Positions 55,901-64,000 of a stretch of 64,000 nt of DNA are shown here, piece after piece. Position 1 is the first letter of the stretch, and every line of letters begins with the position of its first letter. This DNA is from Embiotoca jacksoni (Eukaryota > Chordata > Actinopteri > Embiotocidae): NCBI GenBank assembly GCA_022577435.1, contig JAKOON010000054.1, forward strand, positions 1,692,949 to 1,756,948, in the 5' to 3' direction. Made by a program: the position numbers and the translations under genes. A model generated the notes under the pieces. The model did no database searches, was not told the origin of the DNA, and was given only the letters and a program-made list of their open reading frames with translations.

Positions 55901-58900
55901 GTTGGCGGCCTTCTGACCCTTTTTCTCTTTCCTTGCATTTTCTGTTTATGTCTGCACCTGAAATTCTCACCCTACTGCCTTTTTGACATCTCGGTCCGTT
56001 GTTTCTCTTACTGCTGTCCAACCCTTGTTGTCAGACGGGCTGTTCTGTTGTCTAAAGCACTTGATAGGTGGACAGGTTTATATTATCAGAGGTGAGTCTC
56101 TCAAAGTGAACCGCTTATCAGTGTTATGGACCTTTTTACACATCTTCATGGATGCAGTGAGATGCAGTTAATTACACTGTACACACACTTTTTATTTACT
56201 TATTTGGCTTCTATGATGAATATCTGCAAAAAGAGTCACCTGGAATCCTTAAAGAAATAATGAATTATGAGAACGTGACAGTTGTGACATTTAAAAGCAC
56301 AGCTGGCACCGCCTCAGCTTTGGCTTTTAACTCTTGATTTGATTATTTTTCCTTCATAATCGATAGTTTATTTGTTTTCTTGCCGAGACTTTTCTGGTGT
56401 CGGGATGCTACATGTAGGACAGCTGGAGCGGCCGGACCTCTGACTTTTCTGTCAACGTCAGCAAACACGTCACAACGCGTGAACTCGAGGCTTGTTGAAA
56501 AGTTTGAGTTCTGACGTCGTGAATACCACAAGAGGGCGCCGTTCGTACGGACTCTTCTCGTGTACGCGGTGAATACCACAACATCTGAACGCAACGAAAG
56601 TCTAAGCAAGAAAGCGAATCTTTTTCTATATTAAGTAAAATACGGCGTTAAAATAAATGACTAAAGATAAAAACAGGTGAAAGTAACTGCAGCACGATTC
56701 TAATATTCTCGTGCTCACTTCACTCATCCATGAAGGTGTTTGCTTGTTGCATCTTGCCGCTGCATTTGTATGTTTTTTGTCACGCATGCAGCCCCGCTAC
56801 AACCACCCGGCCTACTTCCACCCGTCACGTCTCCCGTGGGTTCGTGGTGTCCTCCGTGTTTTCACTCTTCATGCAAAGTCAATCCATTTTTGTCTGGTGG
56901 CATATTGCCAGCTAGAGGGAAATGTTGTGCGTCATTGACTGCTGGCTTTATTTTTCAATAATACACTTTGGCATGCTTTGGGTGTAATTTAAAATTTTTC
57001 AACTCTGCCTCCAGCACATGAAACAGAAACAGGACCTCTGTCATAGAGAAGCATAAATATTCATCGAAAACAGACACTGCACTGTCCTCCCATTAATTGC
57101 CGTGTTCCTTGAATTCACAGATGTCTTTAACTAAATGACTAGCTGGTAGATTGTGATATTGTTTGTACCTTCGCTGAATCCATGTACCGTGTAGTCTTCA
57201 AATTGTCGTTAGAAAATAGTCACATCTGTTAACAGTGAAAAAACCCTTTGTGCAAAATCCTCACGAAGGCCTTGATTGACTTTGTGCGTCTCACAAAGTG
57301 GAAAGAACACGGTGGAAGACGTGGAGCAATTTCCAAGCTCCTTTTTCTATCATTTCAAAACAGTACCAAGCGACGAGTCAAGTTAATCATCAGCCGCAGC
57401 CACTCTCATTCAGCAACAATACGAAGAGCCACGCATCACCGCTGCTGACCACTTAAGGCATCCACAGCTCCGCGGAGCCCATTCAGCCGCAGTCAAAAAA
57501 GAAATCAAGGCTATTTTTTTCTCTCTGCTTTTATGTCAAAGAGAGCAACTGAATGTGTGATTCAAGGCGGTGAGCGAGGCGTTGGAAGGCAGCTGGCACT
57601 CGACAGCATGAAAGCATCTGCAATTCATTCCTTCTACTCCCTCTTAGACGGGAACATAATACGCGGCATTATTACGGCGCGCGGCTGTAGACGAGGGGCG
57701 AAACACTCTCAAAGACCCATTGTGATTGCCAGTCTTCTTCATTTACTTTCTGGATTTGATGTCATGATTTCTGCATGGAAATGAGGAGTGAATACGGAAA
57801 CCGTGAATGCCGAAATCACTTGATAATGGCAGTGTTTTTCTCTTTTGCTTTTTCCTCTTTGGAGTCAAATGAATGAGATTTATTGGGAATTATGATTTTT
57901 GGAATATGCACTGATTTACAATGACATAGATGGGAATCAGCTGGGAAATAAAAGGTGGTGCATTCGTCACACGTTAGTCACATAACCCGTGTTATTAGAT
58001 CTATATTCTTCCGTACCGCTAATCCGCCTCAAAGAATATGTTTTCTGTTTGATTACGAAGATATTTTTTCACATCTTGAAAGATTAAAGACATGACATGT
58101 TGGAGTTATGTCACTATATGTTTGGGTTTGGTTTTTTTTTTGGGGGGGGGGGGGTTACTAAACATGCATATCCTCCACAAAATATGAGTCACGTTTTGGA
58201 CGCGGCACATTTCGGGACACCGCCCTGGGCTGTAAAAGTCTGTGCACAAGTCACGTGATGACACTGACATTATGTCAAAGTCAAGGAAAATAATAGCAGC
58301 TCCCTCGAGGTATTTCCTGAATTAATTTTAGCCACATCGTTTGTTTCAGAAGGGGCTCCTCGTCCTGGAAGCAGAAGCATCACTAACTTTCTCAGGTCCG
58401 TTTTTATGTTCGACACTCTCCCCGACTTCAGGTTAGATTTACAGTAGTTGCATAGCAACAAGACCGAAGCAACGCTCCCCGCATCCTTTGAGCTGTGTGC
58501 TTTGTGTTTGATCAGCAGTAAACCGCTTTCTATACGGTCATGAGCTCACGTCAACGGCAGAGACGTTATTACAAGAGGGAAGGTTTTCTGCAGAGGAAAG
58601 ACAGCTGCAGCAGGTGTACTGATTACATTCAAAGAGAATACACTTGAGAGACAAAAGGATTTTGCACAAAGGACCCATAACTCAAGCCCACTAGCCGATT
58701 TCTCCCAAGAAAACACTCTTTTTTTTTTAGCATCTCAAACGTAGCGTAGAAAATATTTCATCCATCATTTCCCCAGTAACTGTCGCCTCCACCTGCTTCC
58801 TGTCTAGATACGTACGTTAAGCTGACCTTACTCAACTCCATCGGCCACGAGATGTCCAAGTGCAAGACATCCATCTGTCGAGGTCAGCCCAACCCCACCT

Positions 58901-59121
58901 ACAAAGAGACGTTTGTCTTCCAGGTAGCTCTTTTCCAGCTCTCGGACGTCACGCTCATCCTCTCCGTCTACAACAAGCGCAGCATGAAGCGCAAGGAGAT
59001 AATCGGTTGGATTTCACTGGGCCTCAACAGCTCCGGAGAGGAGGAGCTCACCCACTGGACTCAGATGAAAGAGTCCAAAGGACAGCAGGTTTGCCGCTGG
59101 CACAGTTTGCTGGAGTCCTAA
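26796..59121 (+). CDS. syt14: syt14, synaptotagmin-14, complete, 8 coding exons
   Basis: Exons 26796-26808, 37197-37244, 43505-43657, 46914-47135, 53381-53646, 53720-54169, 55344-55533, 58808-59121 give 551 residues (human SYT14 is about 555). Parts: short luminal/extracellular N-terminus MAIDGGDRNCGVHELICVRK; one transmembrane helix about 25-46 (GFLTAIGLFIILMTFLFWYL); acidic SSSDSEDE (81-88); conserved linker NCIQRMRRTPPLDELQPPPY and KGYEEDVPSDSTAVLSPEDM; C2A about 256-375; C2B about 414-548 ending in the WHSL form of the WHXL motif. The C2 loops carry Asn, Lys or Arg where calcium-binding synaptotagmins have Asp (for example LSVYNKRSMKRKE), so both C2 domains should be calcium-independent, as reported for SYT14. 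A role in membrane trafficking is inferred from family. SYT16 is the closest alternative, but the C-terminus (LILSVYNKRSMKRKE, LGLNSSGEEEL) is SYT14-type. Confidence 0.95.
27005..27032. repeat. (GA)n microsatellite
   Basis: Pure GA run about 200 bases downstream of the syt14 start exon. Confidence 0.9.
27157..27370. repeat. CTGCAGAAGTC minisatellite with GTCN spacers
   Basis: About eleven copies of TCTGCAGAAGTC separated by variable numbers of GTCA/GTCC/GTCT tetramers, giving unit lengths from about 18 to 26 bp. Each unit carries a PstI-type CTGCAG palindrome. Confidence 0.9.
30030..30310 (+). repeat. interspersed repeat copy A
   Basis: Shares ordered words with copy B at 33240-33670: a GGACGCA/GGATGCAG start, AGTGAGGCCAGTG / AGTGAAGCCAGTG, CCCACAAGTCA, GGCGT and AATGAGATAT, in the same order and orientation. 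Resembles a widespread teleost repeat; family unassigned. Confidence 0.6.
31330..31470. promoter_or_regulatory. candidate conserved non-coding element
   Basis: Unique, mixed-composition stretch in syt14 intron 1 with an octamer/POU-like ATGTAAAT (31363-31370) and TCAATTATTG (31400-31409, homeodomain/SOX-like). No conservation data are available here. Confidence 0.2.
31551..31780. repeat. interspersed repeat fragments
   Basis: AAGGAATAGTTTGACATTTT at 31555-31574 is the start of a very common teleost repeat; ATTTACCGTACAGGCAGTGT at about 31743-31762 looks like an internal part of the same family in the opposite orientation. Recalled from general familiarity, not aligned. Confidence 0.4.
32689..32741. 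repeat. (GT)n microsatellite
   Basis: GT run with GC interruptions near its end. Confidence 0.95.
33240..33670 (+). repeat. interspersed repeat copy B
   Basis: Second diverged copy of the repeat at 30030-30310, extending further 3' (GGGAGGTGGGCGGGGCGTAG, TCTGGCTCTACAATG). It starts with AAGACTGTATATTTAAG, the usual opening of this repeat type in fish as I recall it. Confidence 0.6.
36838..36857. promoter_or_regulatory. paired inverted GATA motifs
   Basis: TTATCT at 36838-36843 and AGATAA at 36852-36857 form an inverted pair eight bases apart, about 340 bases before syt14 exon 2, within a unique-looking stretch (about 36800-36990). Function not shown. Confidence 0.3.
37197..37244 (+). CDS. 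syt14: syt14 coding exon 2 (48 nt)
   Basis: Acceptor CTTTCCAG, donor GTAGGG at 37245, phase 1-1. Encodes GDRNCGVHELICVRK after the split Gly, with two cysteines (10 and 17) on the non-cytoplasmic side, as in the family. It is 10.4 kb from exon 1. Confidence 0.92.
38403..38461. repeat. (GT)n microsatellite
   Basis: About 29 GT units with one GA interruption near the start. Confidence 0.95.
38549..38580. repeat. (GT)12 followed by G8
   Basis: Second GT run within 90 bases of the previous one, ending in eight G. Confidence 0.9.
39689..39720. repeat. A-run and (AT)n microsatellite
   Basis: A15 followed by alternating AT to about 39720. Confidence 0.8.
41560..41870. promoter_or_regulatory. candidate conserved non-coding element
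   Basis: Unique stretch in syt14 intron 2 with TTTAATTGCGCTAAAAACC and CGCAATTAATGTTAATAAG (homeodomain-type TAAT cores, one HNF1-like GTTAAT half). Judged only by composition and motif density. Confidence 0.2.
42841..42947. repeat. 19-bp tandem repeat, 5.6 units
   Basis: Unit AAGGTCATACGTGATGTGG repeated without any mismatch; AAGGTCA occurs at 42841, 42860, 42879, 42898, 42917 and 42936. AGGTCA is the nuclear-receptor half-site, here as six same-orientation copies 19 bp apart. Confidence 0.95.
43050..43086. repeat. (CT)n-(GT)n compound microsatellite
   Basis: About ten CT units followed directly by eight TG units. Confidence 0.9.
43505..43657 (+). CDS. syt14: syt14 coding exon 3 (transmembrane helix)
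   Basis: Acceptor GTCCCAG, donor GTGAGC at 43658, phase 1-1, 153 nt. SPEVLGFLTAIGLFIILMTF then LFWYLNNKFALENAG is the single membrane anchor plus start of the cytoplasmic linker. A (CA)43 tract begins 14 bases into the downstream intron. Confidence 0.95.
43671..43757. repeat. (CA)43 microsatellite beside syt14 exon 3 donor
   Basis: 87 bp of perfect CA starting at intron position +14 after the transmembrane exon; transcribed as a CA repeat. Confidence 0.98.
44667..44680 (-). promoter_or_regulatory. CTCF-like motif
   Basis: The minus strand reads CCAGCAGGGGGCAG, an exact fit to the CCASYAGRGGGCRS core. Motif evidence only. Confidence 0.4.
45545..45830. repeat. LINE-tail-like interspersed repeat
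   Basis: TTCCTTTTATTGTCATCTCA GCC and a following CA/AG-rich stretch resemble the TTTATTGTCATTTCAACC tail of common fish LINEs. Low-certainty family assignment. Confidence 0.4.
46070..46362. repeat. GGATCT/GAATCT hexamer minisatellite
   Basis: Alternating GGATCT and GAATCT hexamers (occasional GGATCA, GAGTCT). The + strand reads Leu/Asp/Asn repeats and the - strand Asp/Ser/Pro repeats; both ORFs follow from a six-base unit and are not genes. Confidence 0.95.
46914..47135 (+). CDS. syt14: syt14 coding exon 4 (acidic linker)
   Basis: Acceptor CGAACAG, donor GTAGGT at 47136, phase 1-1, 222 nt. DKAGADLQGSSSDSEDEVMG then SWERRQKYSPLTADYNGYSS and EASADD, matching the SYT14 linker (ETRQKYSPLSAEYDGYSSEA). 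Confidence 0.95.
47306..47348. repeat. (CA)n microsatellite
   Basis: CA run about 170 bases after the syt14 exon 4 donor. Confidence 0.96.
49673..49733. repeat. (GA)n microsatellite
   Basis: About 60 bp of GA with one AAAG interruption, a polypurine tract capable of H-DNA. Confidence 0.96.
49845..49939. repeat. (TG)n microsatellite
   Basis: About 95 bp of TG with three CG substitutions, a Z-DNA-prone tract 110 bases after the (GA)n tract. Confidence 0.96.
53381..53646 (+). CDS. syt14: syt14 coding exon 5 (conserved linker)
   Basis: Acceptor CCAACCAG, donor GTAAAC at 53647, phase 1-0. NCIQRMRRTPPLDELQPPPY, CPSEGSDGHESYLNKGYEED and VPSDSTAVLSPE are near-identical to SYT14 across vertebrates. 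Confidence 0.96.
53720..54169 (+). CDS. syt14: syt14 coding exon 6 (C2A domain)
   Basis: Phase 0-0, 150 codons, acceptor TCTTCAG, donor GTAAGC at 54170; only 73 bp after exon 5. KYGTLDIVFNYDSEEQQLAL, TGNISWQVHLVLLPTKKQRA and YLTKLNLQGKVSVPVILDP form a complete C2 fold without the acidic calcium ligands. Confidence 0.96.
54170..55343 (+). other. syt14 intron 6
   Basis: 1.17 kb of AT-rich sequence without a recognised element. Confidence 0.75.
55344..55533 (+). CDS. syt14: syt14 coding exon 7 (C2 linker, start of C2B)
   Basis: Acceptor TGTCCAG, donor GTAAGT at 55534, phase 0-1. SLSDMTCSESASSFQSVSQT then PEILVGLVYNATTGRLSVEI and FKNLAANKPP. Confidence 0.95.
55876..55902. repeat. (TTG)9 microsatellite
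   Basis: Nine TTG units in syt14 intron 7. Confidence 0.93.
56526..56540 (+). promoter_or_regulatory. CTCF-like motif
   Basis: CCACAAGAGGGCGCC on the + strand fits the CTCF core CCACNAGRGGGCGC. Motif evidence only. Confidence 0.4.
57380..57790. promoter_or_regulatory. candidate conserved non-coding element
   Basis: Compositionally unusual intronic stretch with CpG-rich GGCATTATTACGGCGCGCGG next to AT-rich motifs (CTGCAATTCATTCC, TTTTATGTCAAAG), unlike the surrounding AT-rich intron. An 83-codon ORF here has no recognisable homology. Conservation not tested. Confidence 0.22.
58808..59121 (+). CDS. syt14: syt14 terminal coding exon (C2B)
   Basis: Acceptor CTGTCTAG, stop TAA 59119-59121, phase 1. 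TYVKLTLLNSIGHEMSKCKT, NPTYKETFVFQVALFQLSDV, TLILSVYNKRSMKRKE and QQVCRWHSLLES. A cryptic CAGGTAG donor-like site at about 58921 lies inside the exon, but the downstream coding match shows it is not used in the main transcript. Confidence 0.97.
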
Positions 59122-59989
59122 CAGCGGCAGCAGGAGTGAAGCGTGCGAGGATAACTGCACAGAGCAGTTGTCGTTCCAGATGGGCGTGAAACGGAGAAGT
59201 TGAGCAAGGAAAGAGGGGGGGGTGGGAACGTCGTCCGGCGAACCGACGAAAGGAAAGCCACGGGACCACGTGTCTGCGCTCAGAGTCCAGCTTAGCGTGG
59301 CGTGAGCATTTTCATGGCTCTAATGGAAAAATCACCGACAGCCATTGATTAGTCGTACGGCCAATAATGCAATGCCATTTATTTATTTATTTATTTTTTT
59401 TTAATGGATTGCCTTGTAATGACCTTTGAGTTTCTGTAGATGGCACCTTTTTGGTCTGTTGAACTAGCTGAGCTGGGGTCCGCTCCAAGAAGCAGGCTCT
59501 GGATAACACTGATGACTAAATTATCGTCTGGTAGTTTAAAGTGGCTCCGCCGGCTCAAACAACAGGATTATTCTTCATCTCATCAGAAAGGTTTTAATTA
59601 GGGTTCCCTCTCTCCTGCCTACTCTAACAAGTTTATGAGCTGAATTTAAGGGTTGAACAAGAAAAAAGTCCCTAATTGACCGTAAGATGTCAAGTACTTT
59701 CTTCTTTCTTGTTAACACCACCATTGTTAGAGGAAGTTAGTTTCTTACTATGAGTTGTAGCTTCATACATGAAGACAGCATTTTTGGTTTTGGTTAATTC
59801 ACAAGAGAGATTTTTATATTTTATTAAATAGGAGAGATTTTTATGTTTTATGTTATTTCCCCTCACTTTTGTCATTGCTTTGAAGTGGGTGTGGCTTATT
59901 TGGAAAAAGACAACGGCCTGTATTTCCACACAGCCATCAGTGTTTAAATATTTAAAACCAACCTGGTAGCATGTAATACACCTTTCTGT

Positions 59990-60370
59990 CCACAAGAGGA
60001 GACGATGTTTTTTTTATTACATTTTGCTTCCCCGATAAGGAAAGTAAGGTGATTTGGGTTTAGGCCCCAAAAACCGTGTGGTTAAGTTTAGAAAAAGGTC
60101 ACGGTTTGAGTTAAAGTAAGTACGTTTACATCACATACTGTACATCTTCTAAGTTGTTACGTAACTTAAACACTTTACGTAACCTACTGACATTTCTTAA
60201 AAGAAATCCAGGCTTTCTCTCAGACTTGACCTGGACCAGAACTCCTCCCTCCTCGTACTTCATCACATGATCTCCGTCACATGACCTCCCTTGTCATTCA
60301 TGCGTACATACGGTATCCTCTTGTGGACGTACGAGCGCGTTACACTCCTTGGTGTGAAACCGGCATCTTG
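59990..60370. repeat. interspersed repeat-like sequence
   Basis: GGTTAAGTTTAGAAAAAGGT CACGG, AGTAAGTACGTTTACATCAC and repeated TTACGTAAC words are typical of a teleost repeat I have seen often, but I cannot name or delimit it. Confidence 0.4.
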
Positions 60371-61750
60371 AATCACAATCAGACCGTTGTGTGATTGTCT
60401 GTTTACGGCTGCAAAGCCACAAAAAGTAGAAAAGCATTATTTCCAGGAACTTTCCGAGGAACTAAAATATTCCTTTTATCTGCAGTTTGTATGCGGCCGT
60501 AAAGATGAGACAGATTAGTCAACGGGTGATAAATCATTCTGTCGTTTATCAACCGTTTTACAAGTGATGATGATTTAACACAATTTGAATCAAGACCTTT
60601 TGATTGCCATCCCAGATTGAGGTCTGTATGAATATACACTGACCCATCTATCGCAGGGTTTCTCCTGTTGCAATGAAATAAAACGTTCTTTACAGCTGCA
60701 GATTTTTTTTAAATGTCAGTTGTAAAATGGTTGGAGGGGAAAAAAGAAATGGGAATCAGCAACGTTCACAAGTCCCACCCCAAAACACCCGGCCACAAGC
60801 AGGGACTTTCATTAGGGTGTGTAAAGCAACCTCCAGGGAAATTCATTATAATCCTGCTTCCTGAGGTAGAACTGCAGCTCGTGTTACAAATGACCTCAAA
60901 CAAAACCACATCACAAGAGACAGATTAGAATTTTAGAGCGATTAACTCTTAATGATTTTTAACTAAATGCCATGTTGTCATGTTTTTTTGTAGCAAATTT
61001 CTTATTTCTTCATGATTTCCTCTCAGTCAACACTGCCAAGGTAAAACAAAAAAACAGTTTGAAGCTCAGCCTAAGTAAACAAAACAACAACTAAATCATT
61101 TTCGCCGTGTATGTCAGACAAATGACCTGACATCAGTGACAGCGGAAGTGTCACGGTTCGACGGAATAAGAGTTTTACGTTGTCGAGATATTTTTGGAAA
61201 TCATTGGTCTGAGGAGGCGCTGACAGACTTACTGTAGTACTTACTGTGGTGGTTTTGTGATCTTGACTTTCCATTCAAAAGTTACACAAAAATGTCAAAG
61301 GACTTTTTAACAATACATTTAAGACACTTAAAAAAAAAAAAAATAGAAGTAACTCATTACATCACAGGAGATCGGTGAGAAGAAAACCAACCTGTTAGCC
61401 TCCTTTTAGCTGCTCTGGTGCTATAGAAGAGCTGTGGCTGCACACACAGAAGCCTTATAGTTTTAGTTTAACCTTTCTTCTCTTAGTGAACCCAGTTCAA
61501 AAACAGACACAGACACACCCTGCATCCATAGTTAGAGAAAAGCACACGGTACGTCACCGCTCAGCCTCACGGGAGGGAATTCAAAACTCTGATGAGGTGG
61601 AATGATTTCACGAGAGCTGCAGCGTGCAGAAGGTCTGCAGGCGAAGGGGTTGCGACTTCTCGCTTCATTTCATTTACAGACAACAGAAAATACATATACT
61701 CTTTACTGTGCCTGTGGTTGTGGTGAAAGCTAGCTTTGTGCTGTGATTAC

Positions 61751-61753
<3 letters not shown>

Positions 61754-61803
<50 letters not shown>
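61754..61803. repeat. (GT)n microsatellite
   Basis: About 25 GT units in the putative syt14 3' UTR. Confidence 0.96.
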
Positions 61804-61804
<1 letters not shown>

Positions 61805-62696
61805 GACTGGAGACGGTGCAGTAAAGGGGGCGTTTGTGGTTATAGGTAGTTGTTGCATTTTCTTGTTGAGTGTGACACTGATTTTAACTCGAAAAAATAA
61901 CACACTTCTTGATTGTCTGGCATATTCTTTATATCAGTAAATGTTTTCTTATCTATTTTTGTATCCACAACGGGGAAAAGAAATCATATCCGGACAGTTA
62001 TGAGTAAATCAAATATTAACCCACTCTGTGAGCAATACTGTCCTGGATTGCTTTTATTGTTTCCGTATGTGTTTAAGAGGAGAAAGTAACGTGTTTAAAA
62101 GCTCAGGTCTCGTTTACGTTCCCTTCTCTGAAACTAGAAGGAGGCGTGATGGAAACCGGCGAGCGGAGCTCCTCTCAAAACCATCTGTCAGGACTTTTCC
62201 GCTTTGATGCTTTCGAGCAGTGTGAAACAGAAGCACAGCCTTTACAGCACAACAGTGAAACACACCGTGTGAAAGCTGAAGCTCATTTCCTCTAATGGGA
62301 ACTCAAATCTGTTTCTTTAAATCAACCTTTGTCCTTTTATTTGGCTTTAATAAATAGATTCTTATGTGACATTAGACAACCTACAAAAATCAGAGCGATC
62401 GTGTTGAATCAGCAGAAGAAGTGTGGGGATATTTATAGCTGTGAAGTGTGATCACTTATCTCAGTGGGTGTCTGATGGCAGACAACATTATTATTCCAGA
62501 GGAAGTTTGTTTAAATGTCTCCCTCGATAATCAATATGAACAAAAAATAAATAACCTCTTAAAAATGTTATTCTAAATATATATTTAGACTTTCCCTAAC
62601 TTGTGTTTTGAATTCTTTTGCTATCAAATACAGAATCAGAAAAAAGCCAAAATGATTTACCGAATAAACACTAAATTTAAATTTTAAATATTTAGA

Positions 62697-62800
62697 CTGT
62701 CCGGGCGGCTGCCCGACTTCGCCCAGCTGGGATCGGCCCCGGGCCCCCCATGATCCTGTTCGGGTCAAAGCACGTAGATCGACAGATAGATGGATATTTA
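62697..62800 (+). repeat. SINE/LINE tail-like fragment
   Basis: GGCTGCCCGACTTCGCCCAG, CTGGGATCGGCCCCGGG and a following GATAGATGGATA match the common fish retroposon tail (CGCCCAGCTGGGATCGGCC...GGATGG). Strikingly GC-rich within AT-rich flanks. Confidence 0.55.
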
Positions 62801-63575
62801 ATGTGGAAAACTATCAACGTCAATCAGTGTGCTTTGAATTTTGGAGAAGATGAGCTGAATCAAACATGATTTTTAATGTGGTTTTAGAGTTTGCAAATAC
62901 AGCAAAATCACAAATTGTGCCCAATATTGAAAAAAATAAATAAACAAAACACAATTTTACGTTCAGGTTATTAAACTTTCACCGTAAGTCAGAAAATTCA
63001 GGCGACCAACATAAAATCCCGGAAAATAAAATTGTATTTGAGTTCGTATGCTTCAAAAAAAATATAATAAAGTTTAAAAAAAGAAGCAAAATATTTCCCT
63101 GCTCTAAATTCAGTGGTGGATAAATCCAAAGAAGTATTTTTTCCATTTAATCAGATGATTATAAATTCAAATGATATCGGCACTCCTTTGCTTCCATACA
63201 AAATGACATGAATCTGGTAAACAAAGCTTTTCAGCTCTTTCACAAGCTGTGTTCCACTAATACGACTTTTTAAAACAGAATGCTTTGCAGTATTGTTTCT
63301 TAAGCTTTCATTTTCTTGACACGTTTTGAAGAATCTTCTGCTTTTTAATGCTTTTATTAATCAGTGATCTTGTTTTTATTTTATTTTGGAAACGACCCGT
63401 GCCCCGGACGGCACCGGTGCCTTACTGTTTTTCACTCAGCAACTTTGTGTCACGGTGTCTTAACGTACTTGTAAATGTACTTTTCTTCTGTACATCAGGC
63501 TGAGTTTGATTTGTGAAATCGTCTGACAAATTGATTTATATCAATAAATCAAGAATTTGTATGTGATGATATTGT

Positions 63576-64000
63576 TTCAAAAAAAAAAAAAAAACAAGAA
63601 TGAAAAGAAAAAGAAACATGCTTGTGTTGGAGTAGGTTTTTTTTGTGTCACTGAACAGTTGTTTGTTTTGTACTTTGAGTGTTGAATGCCTTCATATGAT
63701 TATTGAAGTCAACAGAATTTGGCTTCCCTCGCATTGTCTCAGTACAACCAACAGGTGGAGCAACCATTGCATTTTACTTCCTGTTTGGTAGTGTTTGAAC
63801 AACCACAACTTTATAAACTTTTAACTTTTTGTTCTGAACTTCACGCGACCAGATTTCACATTCATTTAAATGAGTGCTGCAACATTTTTCTCTGAAATGA
63901 GATTGCGTGCATCTCTTAAGTGGAGTAGTTACCTAATGGCTCGTTTGAGTGAAAACAATTTTCTGCCCTAAAGGCACAGCTCCTCCCAAATATTTACTTC
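63576..64000. other. 3' flank of syt14
   Basis: AT-rich sequence after the A-run; no gene or repeat recognised up to the window end. Confidence 0.5.

Larger units (their letters stand above)
55534..58807 (+). other. syt14 intron 7 (3.3 kb)
   Basis: Holds a (TTG)n run (55876-55902), a CTCF-like motif (56526-56540), a T/G homopolymer pair (about 58131-58153) and an information-rich stretch at about 57380-57790. No exon recognised. Confidence 0.75.
59122..63575 (+). other. syt14: syt14 3' UTR (long, end inferred)
   Basis: AATAAA occurs at 60677-60682 and 63543-63548. The distal signal sits in a non-repetitive stretch (TTGATTTATATCAATAAATC) and is followed by an A-run at about 63580, so it is the better candidate end; the proximal one would give a 1.6-kb UTR. 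The region includes a repeat-like stretch (about 59990-60370) and a (GT)n run (61754-61803). Confidence 0.4.

Noticed and set aside
57533..57784. 83-codon + strand ORF in syt14 intron 7
   Set aside because: No homology recognised; kept only as part of a possible regulatory stretch.
1..64000. tRNA, rRNA or other structured RNA genes
   Set aside because: No A/B-box pair, cloverleaf or rRNA-like sequence was recognised by eye; a covariance-model scan would be needed for small ncRNAs.

Overview
The window is vertebrate nuclear DNA, most likely from a percomorph-type teleost fish. It holds spliced genes with GT-AG introns, compact introns, very abundant (CA/TG)n microsatellites, several large minisatellites and fish-style LINE 3' tails. 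Three protein-coding genes lie head to tail on the + strand. All were read exon by exon with consistent splice phases, and no convincing gene was found on the - strand.

Region 1 (1-14720) carries the 3' seventeen coding exons of ppp1r13b (ASPP1), an apoptosis-stimulating p53-binding protein and PP1 regulatory subunit. The visible part encodes 889 residues: end of the coiled coil, long proline-rich linker, RVxF PP1-docking motif, ankyrin repeats and SH3 domain. The 5' exons lie upstream of the window. Its 4.5-kb intron (1548-6009) contains a 50-copy 13-bp minisatellite and a CT-rich array that runs into the splice acceptor. Its last intron contains a degraded inverted-repeat element.

Region 2 (about 15360-18991) is a complete eight-coding-exon gene of 321 aa for a PLP-dependent L-serine dehydratase of the SDS/SDSL type. 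A likely non-coding first exon lies just downstream of an ETS motif.

Region 3 (18992-26795) is intergenic. It is dominated by a 1.9-kb minisatellite of 17/14-bp units (20828-22746) whose minus strand is open in all three frames, giving spurious ORFs of 650-740 codons. A GC-rich 21-bp minisatellite and LINE-tail-like sequence follow.

Region 4 (26796-about 63580) is the complete syt14 gene (eight coding exons, 551 aa), a membrane-anchored synaptotagmin-like protein with two C2 domains that lack the calcium-ligand aspartates. Exons 2, 3 and 4 are all phase 1-1, so the transmembrane exon can be skipped in frame, and a (CA)43 repeat lies 14 bases beyond that exon's donor. A long 3' UTR probably ends near 63575.

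The three genes have unrelated jobs (apoptosis control, amino-acid catabolism, membrane trafficking) and nothing suggests a joint pathway. I found no tRNA or rRNA gene, no CRISPR array and no new enzymatic system. The most unusual signals are repeats placed next to splice sites, and the structure of the minisatellites.
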